DNA from: Tillandsia leiboldiana | Lineage: Eukaryota; Streptophyta; Magnoliopsida; Poales; Bromeliaceae | Assembly: GCA_029204045.2 (NCBI GenBank) | Contig: CM055081.1 | Span: forward strand, 4,933,698 to 4,997,697 | DNA length: 64,000 nucleotides | Reading direction: 5' to 3' | Notes under the pieces: generated by a model | The model's input: only the letters and a program-made list of their open reading frames with translations | Database searches by the model: none | Told to the model about the DNA's origin: nothing | Made by a program: the position numbers and the translations under genes | Shown: one piece after another, positions 45,780-59,333 of the stretch | How positions within the stretch are numbered: position 1 is the stretch's first letter | Layout of the letters: each line of letters starts with the position of its first letter

Positions 45780-46690
45780 GCCCTAGGAGCAAAACTACCC
45801 GATGCATGATCTCGAGCTCGCCGCGGTGGTTTTCGCTCTCAAGCTATGGCGGCATTAACTTTATGGAGTCCACTGCGAGGTCTTGACTGATCATTAGAGC
45901 CTTAAGTACCTCTTCACTCAGAAGGAGCTAAATTGGAGGCAGCACCGATGGCTCGAACTATTAAAGGACTATGATCTCACTATCCAGTATCACCCAGGTC
46001 GGGCCAATGTGGTAGCGGATGCCTTGAGCCGAAAGCACGTGTCCCCAGAGCTGCTAATGATCACTGATCAGGATCGCTTGATTTCTGAGTCCCAGCGTCT
46101 AGACTTGGAGATCGTTCCTTTGGGGTCTACCGCTCAACTTTTAGCGATGGTAGTGCAGCCTACCCTGCTTGATCGCATAAAGGAGGGACAGCAGTCGGAC
46201 CCCTCCTTCCAGAAGGTTTGAGAGCTGATATCACTGGGACAGACTGACGATTACCAACTGCACGCCGATGGCTCTATCCGATTCAGGGGTCGTTGGTGTG
46301 TTCCAGATAACGGTAAATTAAGGACATCCTTACTGAGGCGCATCGGTCCTTATTTTCGGTACATCCTGGCGGGACTAAAAGGTACCGGGATCTGAAGCAG
46401 CATTACTGGTGGCCTGGGATGAAGGCTGATGTGGCGAACTATGTGGCGCAGTGCCTGGTTTGCCAGCAAGTGAAAGTGGAACACCAGAGACCAGCGGAAA
46501 AAACTGCAACCGCTTCCGGTACCAGTTTGGAAGTGGGAGCAGATCACGATGGATTTCATTACCGGTCTGCCTCGATCCCAGTGAAGCCACGTGGGAACGC
46601 GAGTCAACCATGATGGAGCGTTACCCCCATTTATTTGATTCCTAGTTGTACTAAATTTCGGGGACGAAACTTCTTTTTAGGTGGTAGAGA
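45780..46690 (+). pseudogene. Ty3/gypsy pol remnant (RNase H end, integrase start)
   Basis: On the plus strand the RNase H landmarks are ELAAVVFALKLW, VLTDH and YLFTQKELNWRQ, then WLELLKDYDLTIQYHPG and ANVVADALSRK. They lead into the integrase zinc-binding segment (HYWWPGM...CLVCQQVK) and the first integrase core residues (ITMDFITGLPRSQ). There are in-frame stops at the Tyr and Lys positions of the RNase H part, another in the linker, and a TGA in the core. The rest of the integrase is deleted. The sequence jumps to the end-of-pol motif with TTTCGGGGACGAAACTTC and a degraded purine tract, directly before the LTR. Confidence 0.85.
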
Positions 46691-47463
46691 TGTGAAAACT
46701 TGAATTTTATTGTAAATAAATAAAAAGGAAAAGAATGAAATATCAAGTTGACCCCTTTTTCCTGCAGTGTAAATTGCACAGTTTAGGAGGCTAAAACGTC
46801 GCCTTTCAATCCGAGCCTAATCTCGAAAATTCGAGATCACCAGTGCGACCGTCTCGTCGAACCGATCGAAAGTGATATTAAGCAAGTTCAGATCCGACAG
46901 TCGGATCTTTCAGAAATCAGCGAAGAAGCGGGCGGGACCCGCGACTTAAGTGAATAGTGCCAGTGAACAGTAGAGGAATAGTAAACCCTATTTCGAATTC
47001 CCCTTAGTGCCAACGTTAGCCAATTCGCTGTTCGAACTCCGGGCATAGCGATCCAGATAGTCGATTTAAACAGTTTCGTCATTCTGAACGCAATGGCACT
47101 GACGGAATCTCCGTTTGACGACTCTAGAGTCTCGAAAAGCGTGATAACTGTATTTCGGAACAGTATTTTATGGACCGGGATTTTATCCGGGCAGTTTCTC
47201 GAAAAATAGAAATCGCTACCTGATAGGTTTCGCCGAGCCGGACGTCGTGGCGAAGTCCATTTTTCGTTTCGACAACCAGAACGCCTCGAAAAGCGTGAAG
47301 TACGGTAAAAATACGGCTTTTTGCACAATAACCCCCATAGAACATGCCTCGATTAGCGTGCCACTGCTTGGAGAAGGACTGGGATGTGAGAGAATTATAC
47401 TATGATGGACTGGGTTGGAATTTAATGGCTTAGAGGGGACTAAACTGCAATTATGCACATGCA

Positions 47464-47470
47464 TATAAAT
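47464..47470 (+). promoter_or_regulatory. Probable TATA box of the LTR
   Basis: TATAAAT in an otherwise mixed context, followed after about 60 bp by a CT/GC-rich leader-like sequence. Consistent with an LTR promoter. The start site is not mapped. Confidence 0.4.
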
Positions 47471-49559
47471 CCATGCATGCTCGGCTAGGGCATCTGCAAA
47501 CTTAAACCCTGAGCTAGCCTAGCCGCAACCCTCAACAACCCACACCTTCTCTGCCGCGCTCCCCGGAACCTCCCCGCACCGGCCGCCGCCTCCTCGTCGC
47601 CGGAGAAGAGAAGATCAAGAGCACCTTGATCTCGGGTGCTTGGAGAGGAGGGTACTCGGGAGGGTCCTAGGTCATCAAGTCCCTACCTGTGGAGTTCCCC
47701 GGGGAGCCACAACCGAGCTGAGGTGAAACCGGGGCCAGCCGCCGCCGAACGCCGCCGAGGGAGACACCCTTCATCCTCCAATTTTTCCGGCGAAGGTAAG
47801 CTTGGAACTTTTCTCTTTATATCGGCACATGGACCCTACCATGGGGTTGCTGACACCGAGGAGACCCTTCGGGTGCAGGCCGAGCCGCGGCCGCCGACCC
47901 GATCGCCGGCGGGAGCCATCGTCGCCGGAATTATCGTTTCTTGGCCGATCGCGTGCGCCGCCGTCATCCGACCGTCGAACTTAAGATCAGGACCGTGGGA
48001 TCTCGTCCTCTCGTCGACAGCAGCACCCCCACGAGGTTGGAGGACGATCGGATCAAGATCGGGGCCGCGCAAGCCAGCCATAGAAACCGACTTTTCTTCA
48101 CCTCGGCCGATCTCGGCCGTCCGGTGCCGCCGCTGCCTCCCACCGCCGGCCATCGCCACCAGAAGCCTCCTGGAACCGAGTGGGACCTTTTGGTCCAAGT
48201 TGCACCGGCCCGGAGTTCGTCGGCCGGAATATGCCATTAACGGCTTTGGAGCTCAACCGAGCTCCGCCGCCGCGCCTTGCCGACGTTCCCAGTCACCGAA
48301 AAACCACTCAGGTGAGCTTCTTTGGTCCTTAGGAGCTTCTCCATCATGTTGCATGGCACTCTTAACGTCGGGTTTATTAACCTCTGTAGCTGCACCTTGT
48401 TGCGTCCGAGCTTGAGCTCCGGCCGCCGCCGACGTCCCCGGGCTTCGGCCACCCCTACAGGTAAGACCTAGATGCCTTATATATGCTTCCCATCATTTTG
48501 GTTTAGGTCTGGGGCACCCCTGTAACTCGGTTTCCTTCTTGCACCCGAATTACCTATTTTGGGTTGGTCTCCGGCCGCCGCCGCCTCCGGCCGCCGGGGC
48601 TCGACCCAACATGGATCAGTCCTCATCTGGGACCCCTAGCTAACTGCTGCTCACCTTGGTTGCTGACAGAGCAAGGTTGCATTGGAGCTTCACCAATCCG
48701 AGCTCTAGCCGATTTTCGGGTTGCTCCGGCCGACTGTTCCGGCCACTCCCCGGTGCACCTGAGGTGAGCCCTCAACTCTACTTATTCCTCTATACATGAT
48801 GCTCCACTTAGCTCTTATTTTGATCAAGTATAAATAAAGGTTTAGCATAGTTGTGAATTGAACCCTAATTGTTGTGGGCCAACTTTGCCCTCGGGCCCCG
48901 TGCTAGTCCAAACTTGTGAGCACGGGTTTCGTCTTGTCGTAACGGACGCGACAGAATTTACAGAACGTCGTTTGGATTCCCGGATTTCAAGAACGAGTCG
49001 AAACGAGCGATAATGTTAGTGTTTTTATGCAAATTAAAGTATGTTAAGGATCAAAGTGTAAATTGGGCATGATAGCTGTCTTTAGACAGTGCTTCCACAC
49101 CTGTTGGGCATTTTGTTAGAGTCCCGTGGGCTCTCGTTGATCGGGAAACGGATTTTGCCCCGCAAACTAGCTATATTGTTCCATATAAGCTTTCCGTTAC
49201 TGTTGTGTCGTCGGGATGGGTGTGTGTGAGTCTATTACTGACTATAGCTTCTTATTCAGGGCCCAGTTGTTCGGCACCAGCCTCCCAGTAGCTGAGCGGG
49301 AGTTCGAGGATCTGCCTACACTCAGGTGGGTTATCTTCGGTCCGGGCTTTATCTTTTCGGCCCTCTGGTTGCTTTAGTCCAATCGGATACCTGTTTTTGG
49401 TTAGCCCTGTTGATTCTATCATGTACACCTATTCTTGACTATACCTGATGATTTTATCTATGTATCATGTGATCCTTCCTGATAGACATTGATTGCTTTA
49501 GGCACGTTACCTATACCTGCGTGTCAGCTTTTCATATCTTGGTATATAGATGTCATGAT

Positions 49560-49885
49560 CGATTATGCCTGATATTTCCTGATGATTTTGCCTGTTCTTG
49601 ATTTGTCCTGATGATGTTGCCGATTCTTGATTAGTCTTGATGATGTTGCCGATTCTTGATTTAGTCCTGATGATTTTGCATTTTCTTGATTTGTCCTGAT
49701 GATGTTGCCGATTCTTGATTAGTCTTGATGATGTTGCCGATTCTTAATTTAGTCCTGATGATTTTGCATGTTCTTGATTAGTCCTGATGACGTTGCCGAT
49801 TCTTGATTAGTCTTGATGATGTTGCCGATTCTTGATTTAGTCCTGATGATTTTACCTGTTCTTGATTTAGTCCTGATGATTTTGC
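49560..49885. repeat. Minisatellite in the LTR, about 29-31 bp unit
   Basis: About ten units of CTTGATTWGTCYTGATGATG followed by TTGCCGATT or TTTGCMTGTT. Two unit types alternate, which suggests higher-order duplication. Confidence 0.85.
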
Positions 49886-51309
49886 TTATATGACATATGA
49901 TCTTTTCTGATAGACATTGATCTCCGTAGACATTACATTTATACCTGCTCGTCAGCTGTTATATCCCAGTACAGTAGATTTTCGGGGTCTGATCACGCCT
50001 GTTGATTTCTATCATATATGCCCTTTGTGATACTGCATTTATATCCAGAGATACTTGCTTATATATTCAGATATGCATGATCGACCCATAATTGATATAC
50101 AGACAGATAGTTATTTCCCTGAGGGGATCTCGGCAGATTTGCCGACTACCCGGTCATTAGACCGTGAGCTTGAGCATAGCATTATGATTACCATGCACTG
50201 TTGTACTTCACGAACATCAACGGAGTCATGACCCGTGTAGATGTTCTTTACCGGTAAAGTGGTCTGGAGATTGGACCCGTGAGCCCGATTGCATCTGTGA
50301 GTGCCGGGTTATTGTCAGCGGATGGGGTGCGGATCGGTGGTATTGCCTGAGGTTCTGTGAGACCAATAATGGCCTATGATGGATACTTGGATTTCTATTT
50401 TTGACGCATCATTCTCAGCTTGCACTGTCACTTATAGCTATTTACTTTGTACCTTCACTGCTCAGTTATGCTTGATTTCTCAGTTATGTCATGATTACCA
50501 ACATTATTTATCTGCAGTTCCATTATGCTTGATTATTATCGTTATACCCTAATTTTCCAGCACTTATTGCCTGCAGATTCCTTATGCTTGATCATTTCAG
50601 TTTTGTCCAGATTTCCAGCATTACTTATCTGCAGTTTCTTATGCTTGATTATTATAGCTATACCCTGATTTTTTCAGCATTTATTACCTACAGTTTCCTT
50701 ACTCTTTATTCTCTGACTATTCAGTTTTATCTGTGGATTATCGATTATCTGTAGACATATCCGTTATTTCAGCTTTACCCTTTGATTATTACTATCCGCA
50801 GATTTTAGTATCCAGTAGGTACGATTAGCTATTTCTCGGCTCGTCGTGCCCACTGGGATACATGTATAGTGTATCTCACACCCCATGGGTGACCATTTTT
50901 CAGGTCAGTCGGGTGCTGGGATGTCGGGACGTTCGAGTGAGACCGTCACGATAGAGCTGTCCCCCTGATGATAGATATTGATGATTGAGATCCTCGATGA
51001 TTTACAGATGACTTTCATTTATAGCATTTCAGCTTCTAGTTATTTGGATATTTCAGATTGATGTTAGTATGGTTATTTTGGATTATTCCTGCTGATTAGT
51101 TATTGTTTAGTTGAGATACTTATTGATCTCTGATTGTTGATATTGCACTTGCCTAGCCGTGCATGTATAGGGGAGACTCTGTCCGTTTGGGTAGAGGATT
51201 TCCTATATGTGTGGCAGTCTGTTACCCCCGTTTTGCAAACTCTGATTTAAACAAAAAAAAAAAAAAAAAAAAAAAAATTAGACTGGATTTTTAAACTCGG
51301 GGCGTGACA

Positions 51310-51869
51310 GTCTGTTTCAAAATTGTCTGTAATTCGGGAGCTCTAAGTATATTTTCACCATTATTATTATTTTTTTTTTTTGAGATAATTTTATGGATGG
51401 CTGATTTTATCAATATTCCTCTAACAAACTTACTAAATTTTATAAATCAATTTCTAAATATATATATATATTTCCCTCAATATTGTTCAAAAATTAAAAG
51501 ATAAGCAAATTGAGTAGTAGGTAAGCAATTATCATAATACTTATAATAATTTGTTATAATATTTTCTATAAAATAAATAATAATAATAATAATATAATAA
51601 ACTACACACTGCATTATGAAATTTTTTTAAAAAATCATGTCTATCACAAGCCACAAAATAGCAAGCTGTATACCAAATAATAAATTTAAAACAATAAAAA
51701 CGTACCGAATTACTGATTATTTTGAATCGTCTATCCAATTTTTTAAATTTTTTATTTTACTATACAACCTTTTAATTATTTGATTTGAACCCGTCAATAA
51801 TATTTTTACTTCAAAATTTAAGCACTTTAATAAATCTATAGTCCCGAGAATTACATAAAGTATAGTAAC
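51310..51869. other. AT-rich spacer, no gene
   Basis: AT-rich with a T run near 51370 and an ATA-rich stretch near 51575. No gene recognised. Confidence 0.5.
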
Positions 51870-52195
51870 TAAGTCTAGAAAATGCACACACAGCTTAAGA
51901 TCACCCGACGATGTGAGACTTGTCTCGCTAGTCTCGTCATTTAGACCCTGACAAATTCTATCACATTGTCCTTCAAACTCTGGTTTAGTGGAGATTCGTC
52001 ACACACTTCTGGTTTGTGATTAGCTCTGATATCAAATGTAACGAGCTGACCAACTAACAATAATAACTCGTTGGGTCCAAATCACAACCCAAAATGCTTA
52101 AATCCAGTTATTATTATTCGTGTCTATGGTCTCTAGCTTATAAAGCCAATCACAATTTTATTCTCATTCGATATATTACCTATTAGGATGTCACA
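51870..52195 (-). mobile_element. Degenerate TRIM: internal region plus one LTR
   Basis: The internal sequence (GATGTGAGACTTGTCTCGCT, and GCTCTGATATCAAATG as decayed primer site) is followed by an LTR (52037-52195). The LTR is homologous to that of the intact TRIM at 41269, with many substitutions. The other LTR is missing. Confidence 0.75.
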
Positions 52196-52591
52196 GTGAC
52201 TAAACCCAAAAGATTAAAAAAATTAAACGTGGTGAAACTAGAATAGTTTTAAAATAAATGACCCCCCAGAACAAAAGTGTCATTTGTTAAAGAGTAAAAT
52301 TAGAATGTTTGAAAAAATTGAGTAGTCAATCCAAAATATTTTATAGTTCAGTTAACCTAGTTGTTTTTATCATTAAAAAACAACATGGATAAAAAACAAC
52401 ATGGATAGGGTAAAATCTTTATTTTGCTAAATTGCGTTTTAACCATCTTTCAATTCTAGTAAGATAATTGTTTACCAAAGAAAGCTAACGATTGGATTAA
52501 TTGTGATGAATTTGCATATTTAGATGGCAAGCTTCAAGAAGTACTTACAAAAAAATCCAAACTTTCCAGATGTGCATAAAAATAAAAAAAA
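52196..52591. other. AT-rich spacer, no gene
   Basis: No coding or element signal seen, apart from a short direct repeat of AAAAACAACATGGATA near 52377-52408. Confidence 0.5.
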
Positions 52592-52600
52592 TAAAAAAAA

Positions 52601-52771
52601 GGAAAATGCTATTTGTACACCCCATTTGGGGGTGTACATCGCACACTCCGCCCATCCAATGGGTGGGGTGTGGTGAGGGGTCACTTCACAATTTGTGAAG
52701 TGATCCCCCCACCCTTAGATGGGTGGGTGTAAGATGTACACCCCTTTGGGGGTGTACATGTAGCGTTGCTC
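52601..52771. mobile_element. Chain-of-hairpins MITE, 171 bp
   Basis: Starts GGAAAATGCTATTTGTACAC and ends GTGTACATGTAGCGTTGCTC. TAAAAAAAA lies on both sides (9 bp, low-complexity). Five successive hairpins are clear: GTACACCCC/GGGGTGTAC, CCCATCC/GGGTGGG, TCACTTCACAATTTGTGAAGTGA (central), CCCACCC/GGGTGGG, and a closing GTACACCCC/GGGGTGTAC. Confidence 0.85.
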
Positions 52772-53040
52772 TAAAAAAAATGCCCCACACGCCCCCCGTC
52801 CCCCACTTTAACTTTACAGATGTCCATAAACCCGCCCGCCTCCGTCCTTTTTTTTTATTGACATTTTATGAACAAAGTGATTTCATTTTTCATTTTTATA
52901 TTTTTGGTTTAGTTGTTATTTTTCTCTTTTTTTTTGAGAAATATCACACAGGCAAAGTTTGACCGTGTTACACTTTTTTTATGTTTAAATAATAAAGTTA
53001 TATTTCGGTGGTACGTAATTTGATTTAAAATAAATAATAA

Positions 53041-54972
53041 TTAGTGAAGGTACCCGCGCGTTGCGGCGGATAGCTATTTTGAATCAATAACGATAAAATA
53101 TAAAAAAGTATAAATATCAAAATATTTTAGTGTGAAGTTCAAATCTCAGTGAATTGTTATTAGAAACAATATACAAACGCGTCGATTATAATAATATGCT
53201 CGATAAATACCAAATGAAAGAGCAGTAAAAATAGATGATTTGAATAATAAATCGTCAAAATTTGCCACAATAACTAACTAAAATTTTCTAAACCATCTAT
53301 ATATTCTAATTCTGATTAATTAAGTATTAAACATAATAGCAAAAATAAATAACAATATCATAGAAAAATAAATTCCAAGACAAATCAAAAAAAAAAAAAT
53401 TAAAACTCTTAAGAAATTTTATCTAAGTACTTCTTTTTAATTCTCGCGCATCCGCATGTTTCTTCTCTGCATAATTATAGCAAAAAAAAAAAAAAAAAAA
53501 AAATCAAACAACAAATTTGATTGTAATTTTTCACAAAGAAAAAAAATAAAAAAAAAAAATAATAATACAATATGAATATTGCAAACTACAATCAAGTACA
53601 TATTCTAACTTAAAAAAACTCATTGCTATTTACACTGCAATGAGCAAATATGAATGAATAATTAAATAAATCACATATAGAAAAATCTAATCTTGAAATC
53701 AAAATATTAGAAAAAAAATAAAATTGAAAATAAAATAGAATAATCGAAAGAACAATTAAATAAAATCCAGCAAAAATAAACAATAATGTAATCAAGAAAC
53801 AAACCCTAGAACAAAGAAAAATTGAAATCCATACAGAAATTCTATATGCGTATTTCTTTCTAATTCTCACGGCCTTCGCACGTTTCTTCTCTGTATAAGT
53901 ATAACAAAAAAAAAAAAGTTAAACAAATTAGTCAAATTTGATTGTAATTTTTCACAAAAAAAAAAAATTAGAAAGATTAATATTTTAAAATAAAATAATG
54001 TACAATTTATTTGATATAAAATATTTAAATGACTTTTTTTTTAATGTAAAAATTCATTGCAAATTTACCATAGGACACGTACGTCTTCTAATTTATTCAG
54101 CTGGAAGAAAAATAAGGGGTGAAATATATAGCGATTGTAGCAAGTGTTATATGATATTATTGAGGATTAATATAATATATAAAATAATCAAAAAAATAAT
54201 TAAGGAAAATTCAACAAAAATAAAAAACAATGTGATAAAGAAAAAACATTAGGATAAATCAAAATGAAAAAATAATGAAACTCTTACAAATATCTATCAA
54301 TATTTCTTTTTGATCCTCGCGGTCTCCGCATGTCCCTTCTCTGCATAATTATAACAAAAAAAAAATAAAAAGAAATCAAAAAAATTAGTAAAATTTGATT
54401 GTAATTTCTCACAAAAAAAAAAAAAAAAAAAAGAAAGAAAATACAATATGAATATTACAAACTACAAACCAAGTTAACGTAAAAGAACTCACCATTTACC
54501 TTACAATGAGGAGAGATTGGAAAGATGATGAGTTGTGATGTAAGAAATAAAAAAGAAAGTAAACAACTCGTAAAAAAAAAAAAAAAAAACCTCAAACTAT
54601 GGAGAATGCGCCACTCATCTAAAAACATGAGAATTAATATGAAGGAGAGGTTGGGAAGATGAAGGATTGTGATGTAAGAAATAAAAGAGAGAGTAAATAA
54701 CTCGTAAAAAAAAATAATAATAATAAAGGAGGATTTGGGAAGATGAGGGGTTGTATGAAAATTAATATGAAGGAGAGGTTGGGAAGATGAGGGGTTGTGA
54801 TGTAAGAAATAAAAGAGAGAGTAAATAACTCGTAAAAAAAAAAAATCTCAAACTATGGAGACAATAATTAAGTTTGTAATGCTAATAAATGAAAAAAAAA
54901 AATTGAACCTCTCTAATCTCTAATATTTTGCCACGTGGCAGTAAAATAAGAGAAATAATATAGAGGTATAGA
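53041..54972 (-). mobile_element. Non-autonomous Helitron, 1.93 kb
   Basis: On the minus strand it begins TCTATACCTCTATATTATTT directly after an A and ends CACTAA before a T. That end is preceded by a GC-rich hairpin CCGCCGCAACGCGCGG about 11 bases upstream. TC at the start, CTRR at the end, a 3' hairpin and A|T flanks with no target duplication are the Helitron signature. No Rep/helicase gene. The interior holds a triplicated unit and repeated GAGGTTGGGAAGATGA segments. Confidence 0.8.
53408..54362. repeat. Three diverged copies of a 75-bp unit at about 430-445 bp spacing
   Basis: At 53408, 53838 and 54285 there is ATTTCTTTTTRATYCTCGCG, then CCGCATGTTTCTTCTCTGCA, a TAATTATARC stretch, and then an A-run and TTGATTGTAATTTTTCACAAA. 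Spacing is regular, suggesting tandem duplication of a block of about 440 bp inside the Helitron. Confidence 0.75.
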
Positions 54973-55039
54973 TATAAGTACGAACTATGAGAGTGTCATA
55001 GTTTTTATTTTTTAAAATTTTAATATTTTCGTTAGGTTT

Positions 55040-55233
55040 AAACACATTCACAAATATCAAGTGATGTGAGACTCGTCTCGCTAATTTTAATTGATTCTAT
55101 AGAGAGACACACTCCATAACGGTCATCAGTCGGAAAGATGCATTATATTCCCTGTATAACCTCACCTCATTCGAGACTCATCTCATCTCATACTTTCATC
55201 CAGTGATTGGTTCTGATACCAATTGTGACGTCC
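55040..55233 (-). mobile_element. TRIM remnant, internal region
   Basis: GATGTGAGACTCGTCTCGCT and GGTTCTGATACCAATTGTGAC correspond to the TRIM internal region and primer site next to an LTR start. Neither LTR is recognisable in full. Confidence 0.65.
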
Positions 55234-55383
55234 TGTTTTCTAGAGGATCATTTATTCTAGAATTACTATAGCTCTAATATGTTTAATAGTTTTAACCTTT
55301 TGAATCCGCCAAAATATTATTATCAAGTTAAGAGATTTAGCCCTATTCTATTTTATATACAAAGTTATTTTAAATTCTATAAA

Positions 55384-56389
55384 GCTCCGTTTGGTTGGGG
55401 GATAAAGGGGGGAATAACCCCCTTTATCCCCCAATTCTTGCCAAACACCAAGCAAAAAAGACAGGGAATAAATTTTTTTTTTATCCCCTGCTTAACGGGT
55501 TATTCTGGGATAACCCGTTAAGTCTTATTCCTCTCCCCTCATGGAATAAGGTTTTATTCCTGGGGTAGTGAATGGGTAAAGTTATAATTTATTATTTATA
55601 ATTAAATTATAATATAAAATATAATATAAAATAAAAAATATATAATATATAATATAAAATATAATATAAAATATAAATTATAATATAAAATATAAATTAT
55701 AATATAAATTATAATATAAATTATAAATTATAATATAAAACATAAATTATAATATAAATTATAAATTATAAATAAAATATAAATTATAATATAAATATAA
55801 ATTATAATATAAATATAAATTATAATATAAAATATAAATTATAATATAAAATATAAAATATAAATTATAATATAAAATATAAATTATAATATAAATTATA
55901 ATAGAAAATATAAATTATAATATAAATTATAATATAAAATATAAATTATAATATAAATTATAAATTATAATATAAAATATAAAATATAATATAAAATATA
56001 AAAAATATAAAAAATATAATATAAAATATAATTTATTATTTATATTCTTAAAATATAATATAAAATAAAAAATATTATTTTTTTTAACGTAAGATATAAT
56101 TTATTATTTATAATTAAATTACTTCAAATTTAATATAATAATTAAATTAATTTTTTTATAAAAAAACTAAGGGCAAAGTTGGTATTTTTATAAAAATTCT
56201 ATCTTCTTTTTCCACTATCCTCTACTATTCTATAATTTTAACCAAACATAATTTTAACTATTCCAGAGAATACCAACTTTTCAAGCAAACGCAATTTAAC
56301 TTTTATACTTCATTATCCCGGAATAGCAAGCTATCACAGGTATAAAAAAATTTATACCTCTTAAATTTATATCCGAACCAAACGGGGGC
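55384..56389. mobile_element. Tourist-like element, about 1 kb, with AT-rich core
   Basis: GCTCCGTTTGGTTGGGGG and CGAACCAAACGGGGGC are inverted ends, close to TWA trinucleotides; the exact duplication is ambiguous. The core (about 55590-56040) is an expansion of TATAAATTATAATATAAA-type words with no coding capacity. Confidence 0.75.
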
Positions 56390-56422
56390 TTATTTCTAGA
56401 AAAAAAAAGAAAAAAGAAAAAG

Positions 56423-56525
56423 TGCAATGCTACTCATATATCTCAAAAAGGATGTATGATGCACACTCTATCCATCTAAGAATAGAGTGTACTTCACTGG
56501 TTATTTCGAAATGATCAATAAAATT
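56423..56525. mobile_element. Half copy of the chain-of-hairpins MITE
   Basis: GTGCAATGCTACTCATATAT, then GGATGTATGATGCACACTC and TATCCATCTAAGAATAGAG, match the left half of the family. It ends within the central hairpin (ACTGGTTATTTCGAAATGAT). Confidence 0.5.
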
Positions 56526-56913
56526 TATTTCATTTCAGATTCCAGAATCGATAAAATATAAAATATATATTTTTTTTGGGGAGGGATAAAAACTATTTTT
56601 CAAAAAAAAAAGATTGTTTTTTCATTTTGATCGTTAAATTTTGAATATTGTGCGCAAATATGTCAACTCAGTCATTTCTTAAGCAAATAACATGTTGTCT
56701 CATAGTTATTTATCGATGTGCATATTTGTCTCTTTAATTATAAAATTGTTTTTTAGTAAAATATTTTGAAAATATACATATTATTTAGTTAATCGACAGA
56801 AAAAATTATAAGTGATAATTCTTTCAAGAATTAAAAACAATTCGTAAGTAGAAATTACCAATATGTAGAAAAAGTGACAATTTTTCTACATTAATATATA
56901 GACATAATGAACT
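56526..56913. other. AT-rich spacer, no gene
   Basis: No coding or element signal recognised. Confidence 0.5.
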
Positions 56914-56922
56914 TTTTAAATT

Positions 56923-57094
56923 GAGCAATGCTACATGTACACCCCGAAGGGGTGTATATCATATATCTCCACCATTTTAATGGTGGCGATATTTTTTACG
57001 GGTCACATCAAATGACCCATCATCACACCCCCACCCTTAGATGGGTGGGGGTGTGAGATGTACATCCCTTACGGGTGTACACATAGCATTTTCC
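56923..57094. mobile_element. Chain-of-hairpins MITE, 172 bp
   Basis: Same length, ends and hairpin order as the copy at 19996. Flanks TTTTAAATT and TTTTAGATT match at eight of nine positions, an aged 9-bp duplication. Internal identity to 19996-20167 is high (for example ACCATTTTAATGGTGGCGAT in both). Confidence 0.85.
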
Positions 57095-57103
57095 TTTTAG
57101 ATT

Positions 57104-57789
57104 TAAGTCTCCTGTAATTATCTAAGGAAAAAAAAATAGAAATAATAATAAGCATAGGAAGGATGATGCAAATAACAAGCATTAGGACGCTTCATTCAAA
57201 ACCTAAAAATCAAAGGACTAATATGAAGAGCTAGGTTTCTATCTTTTCTAATGTACAGCAAAGCCCTCTGGGGGGCTAGTAATTTGTTTTCGATGATAGG
57301 TCGACATTCAATTCGGCAATTGATTTTGTTAGATATAATTTACAATACTGAAATTATTTAAAAATTAAATTTTATAATTTTTTTTTATTTTGTTTGGCTA
57401 ATAAACAAGTAGCCTTAAAATGAACGGTCAAAAATAAAATTCTCATAAAAAATAATAATAATAAACTTAAATTTCAAATTGAAAATTTTAATCTTACTTT
57501 TTATATCAAGTACAACTTTTTTATTAAAGTTTCACGTAATTTGAATTATTTTATACCGTTGAATTTACAAACGTGCCACATCGGCTATTAAAATAATTAT
57601 TTTTGATCACTTGATAAATAATATTAAAAACTTATAAAATTTGATTTTTAAATAGTTCTAATAGAATAAATCATGCATAATAAAGCTGATCATCGAATTG
57701 GATGTCCCATCATAAAAAATAAATAATAAGCACGAAGATCTCTGTACTTTTAAAATTACATATATACTCCTATTATGAAATATTATACT
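57104..57789. other. AT-rich spacer, no gene
   Basis: No domain or terminus recognised. Confidence 0.5.
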
Positions 57790-57890
57790 TACAATTTAGG
57801 GTTAATTTTATATAGGTCCCCTGTTAATATATCGAATAGCAGATATATCACTACAAAGTTCAACTTTTCATATTTATCCCAAATATAAAT
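57790..57890. mobile_element. Single end of the 61920-type MITE
   Basis: GGGTTAATTTTATATAGGTC, ATATCGAATAGCAGATATAT and CAACTTTTCATATTTATCC line up with the left arm of 61920-62346. The other arm is missing. Confidence 0.6.
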
Positions 57891-58045
57891 TTGGAATGCG
57901 TCATTGCGCTCAGATCAACGAGAATGTTCAAATCCAGTATTTACATTATCAAGTTTGGATTCAGATCGGTCAAGTTAGCCAACTTTATTCGAAAATTCAG
58001 AATTTCTAAAAATTAGTATTCACAACTTAAGTGATGGCCACTACT

Positions 58046-58047
58046 CA

Positions 58048-58131
<84 letters not shown>

Positions 58132-58142
58132 GAGAGAGAGAG
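58046..58142. repeat. (TA)n then (GA)n microsatellite
   Basis: A TA array of about 40 units, then a GA run. Left border of the next MITE. Confidence 0.95.
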
Positions 58143-58374
58143 AGTCCGGCTACTATACTCTTATGAGTAAAATTCTTTCGTACTCATAAGTTTTTATCCC
58201 TTGGATAATGTGCGGCTAGGATTATAATAGTTCATAGGATTTATATTATTTCACCAACAATCTAGTAAATCCTAAGGGGACCACTATCATCCTAACTGCA
58301 CATTCTTTCATCCAATGGCGAAAAAGTTATGAGTACAAAAAGGTTTATACTCATAAGAGTATAATAGCCCTACG

Positions 58375-58378
<4 letters not shown>
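58143..58378. mobile_element. TA-nested MITE, family C-like
   Basis: Left end GTCCGGCTACTATACTCTTA, right end TAAGAGTATAATAGCCCTAC, and inner arms GTACTCATAAGTTTTT / AAAGTTATGAGTAC. Bounded by simple repeats on both sides. It shares the CCGGCTACTATACT terminus with 15893. Confidence 0.8.

Positions 58379-58431
<53 letters not shown>
58379..58431. repeat. (TA)n(CA)n microsatellite
   Basis: TA array passing into CA. Confidence 0.95.

Positions 58432-59333
<902 letters not shown>

Larger units (their letters stand above)
46691..51309 (+). repeat. Long 3' LTR of a Ty3/gypsy element (family L), about 4.6 kb
   Basis: Begins TGTGAAAACTTG just after the end-of-pol and purine tract, and ends CTCGGGGCGTGACA. 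It contains a TATA motif near 47464, a GC-rich leader (47520-48760) and a minisatellite (49560-49885). The right half is shared with fragments at 13141-14753 and 27017-27955. A single uninterrupted LTR of this size is unusual but known in some gypsy lineages. A nested element in the left half cannot be excluded because no second full copy is present. Confidence 0.65.

Noticed and set aside
47636..48452. Frame of 259 codons starting MLGEEGTREG and overlapping frames
   Set aside because: It sits in the GC-rich leader of the long LTR, overlaps frames on both strands and has no recognisable domain.
49560..49885. Regular 29-31 bp repeats reminiscent of CRISPR
   Set aside because: There are no unique spacers. 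It is a minisatellite within an LTR.
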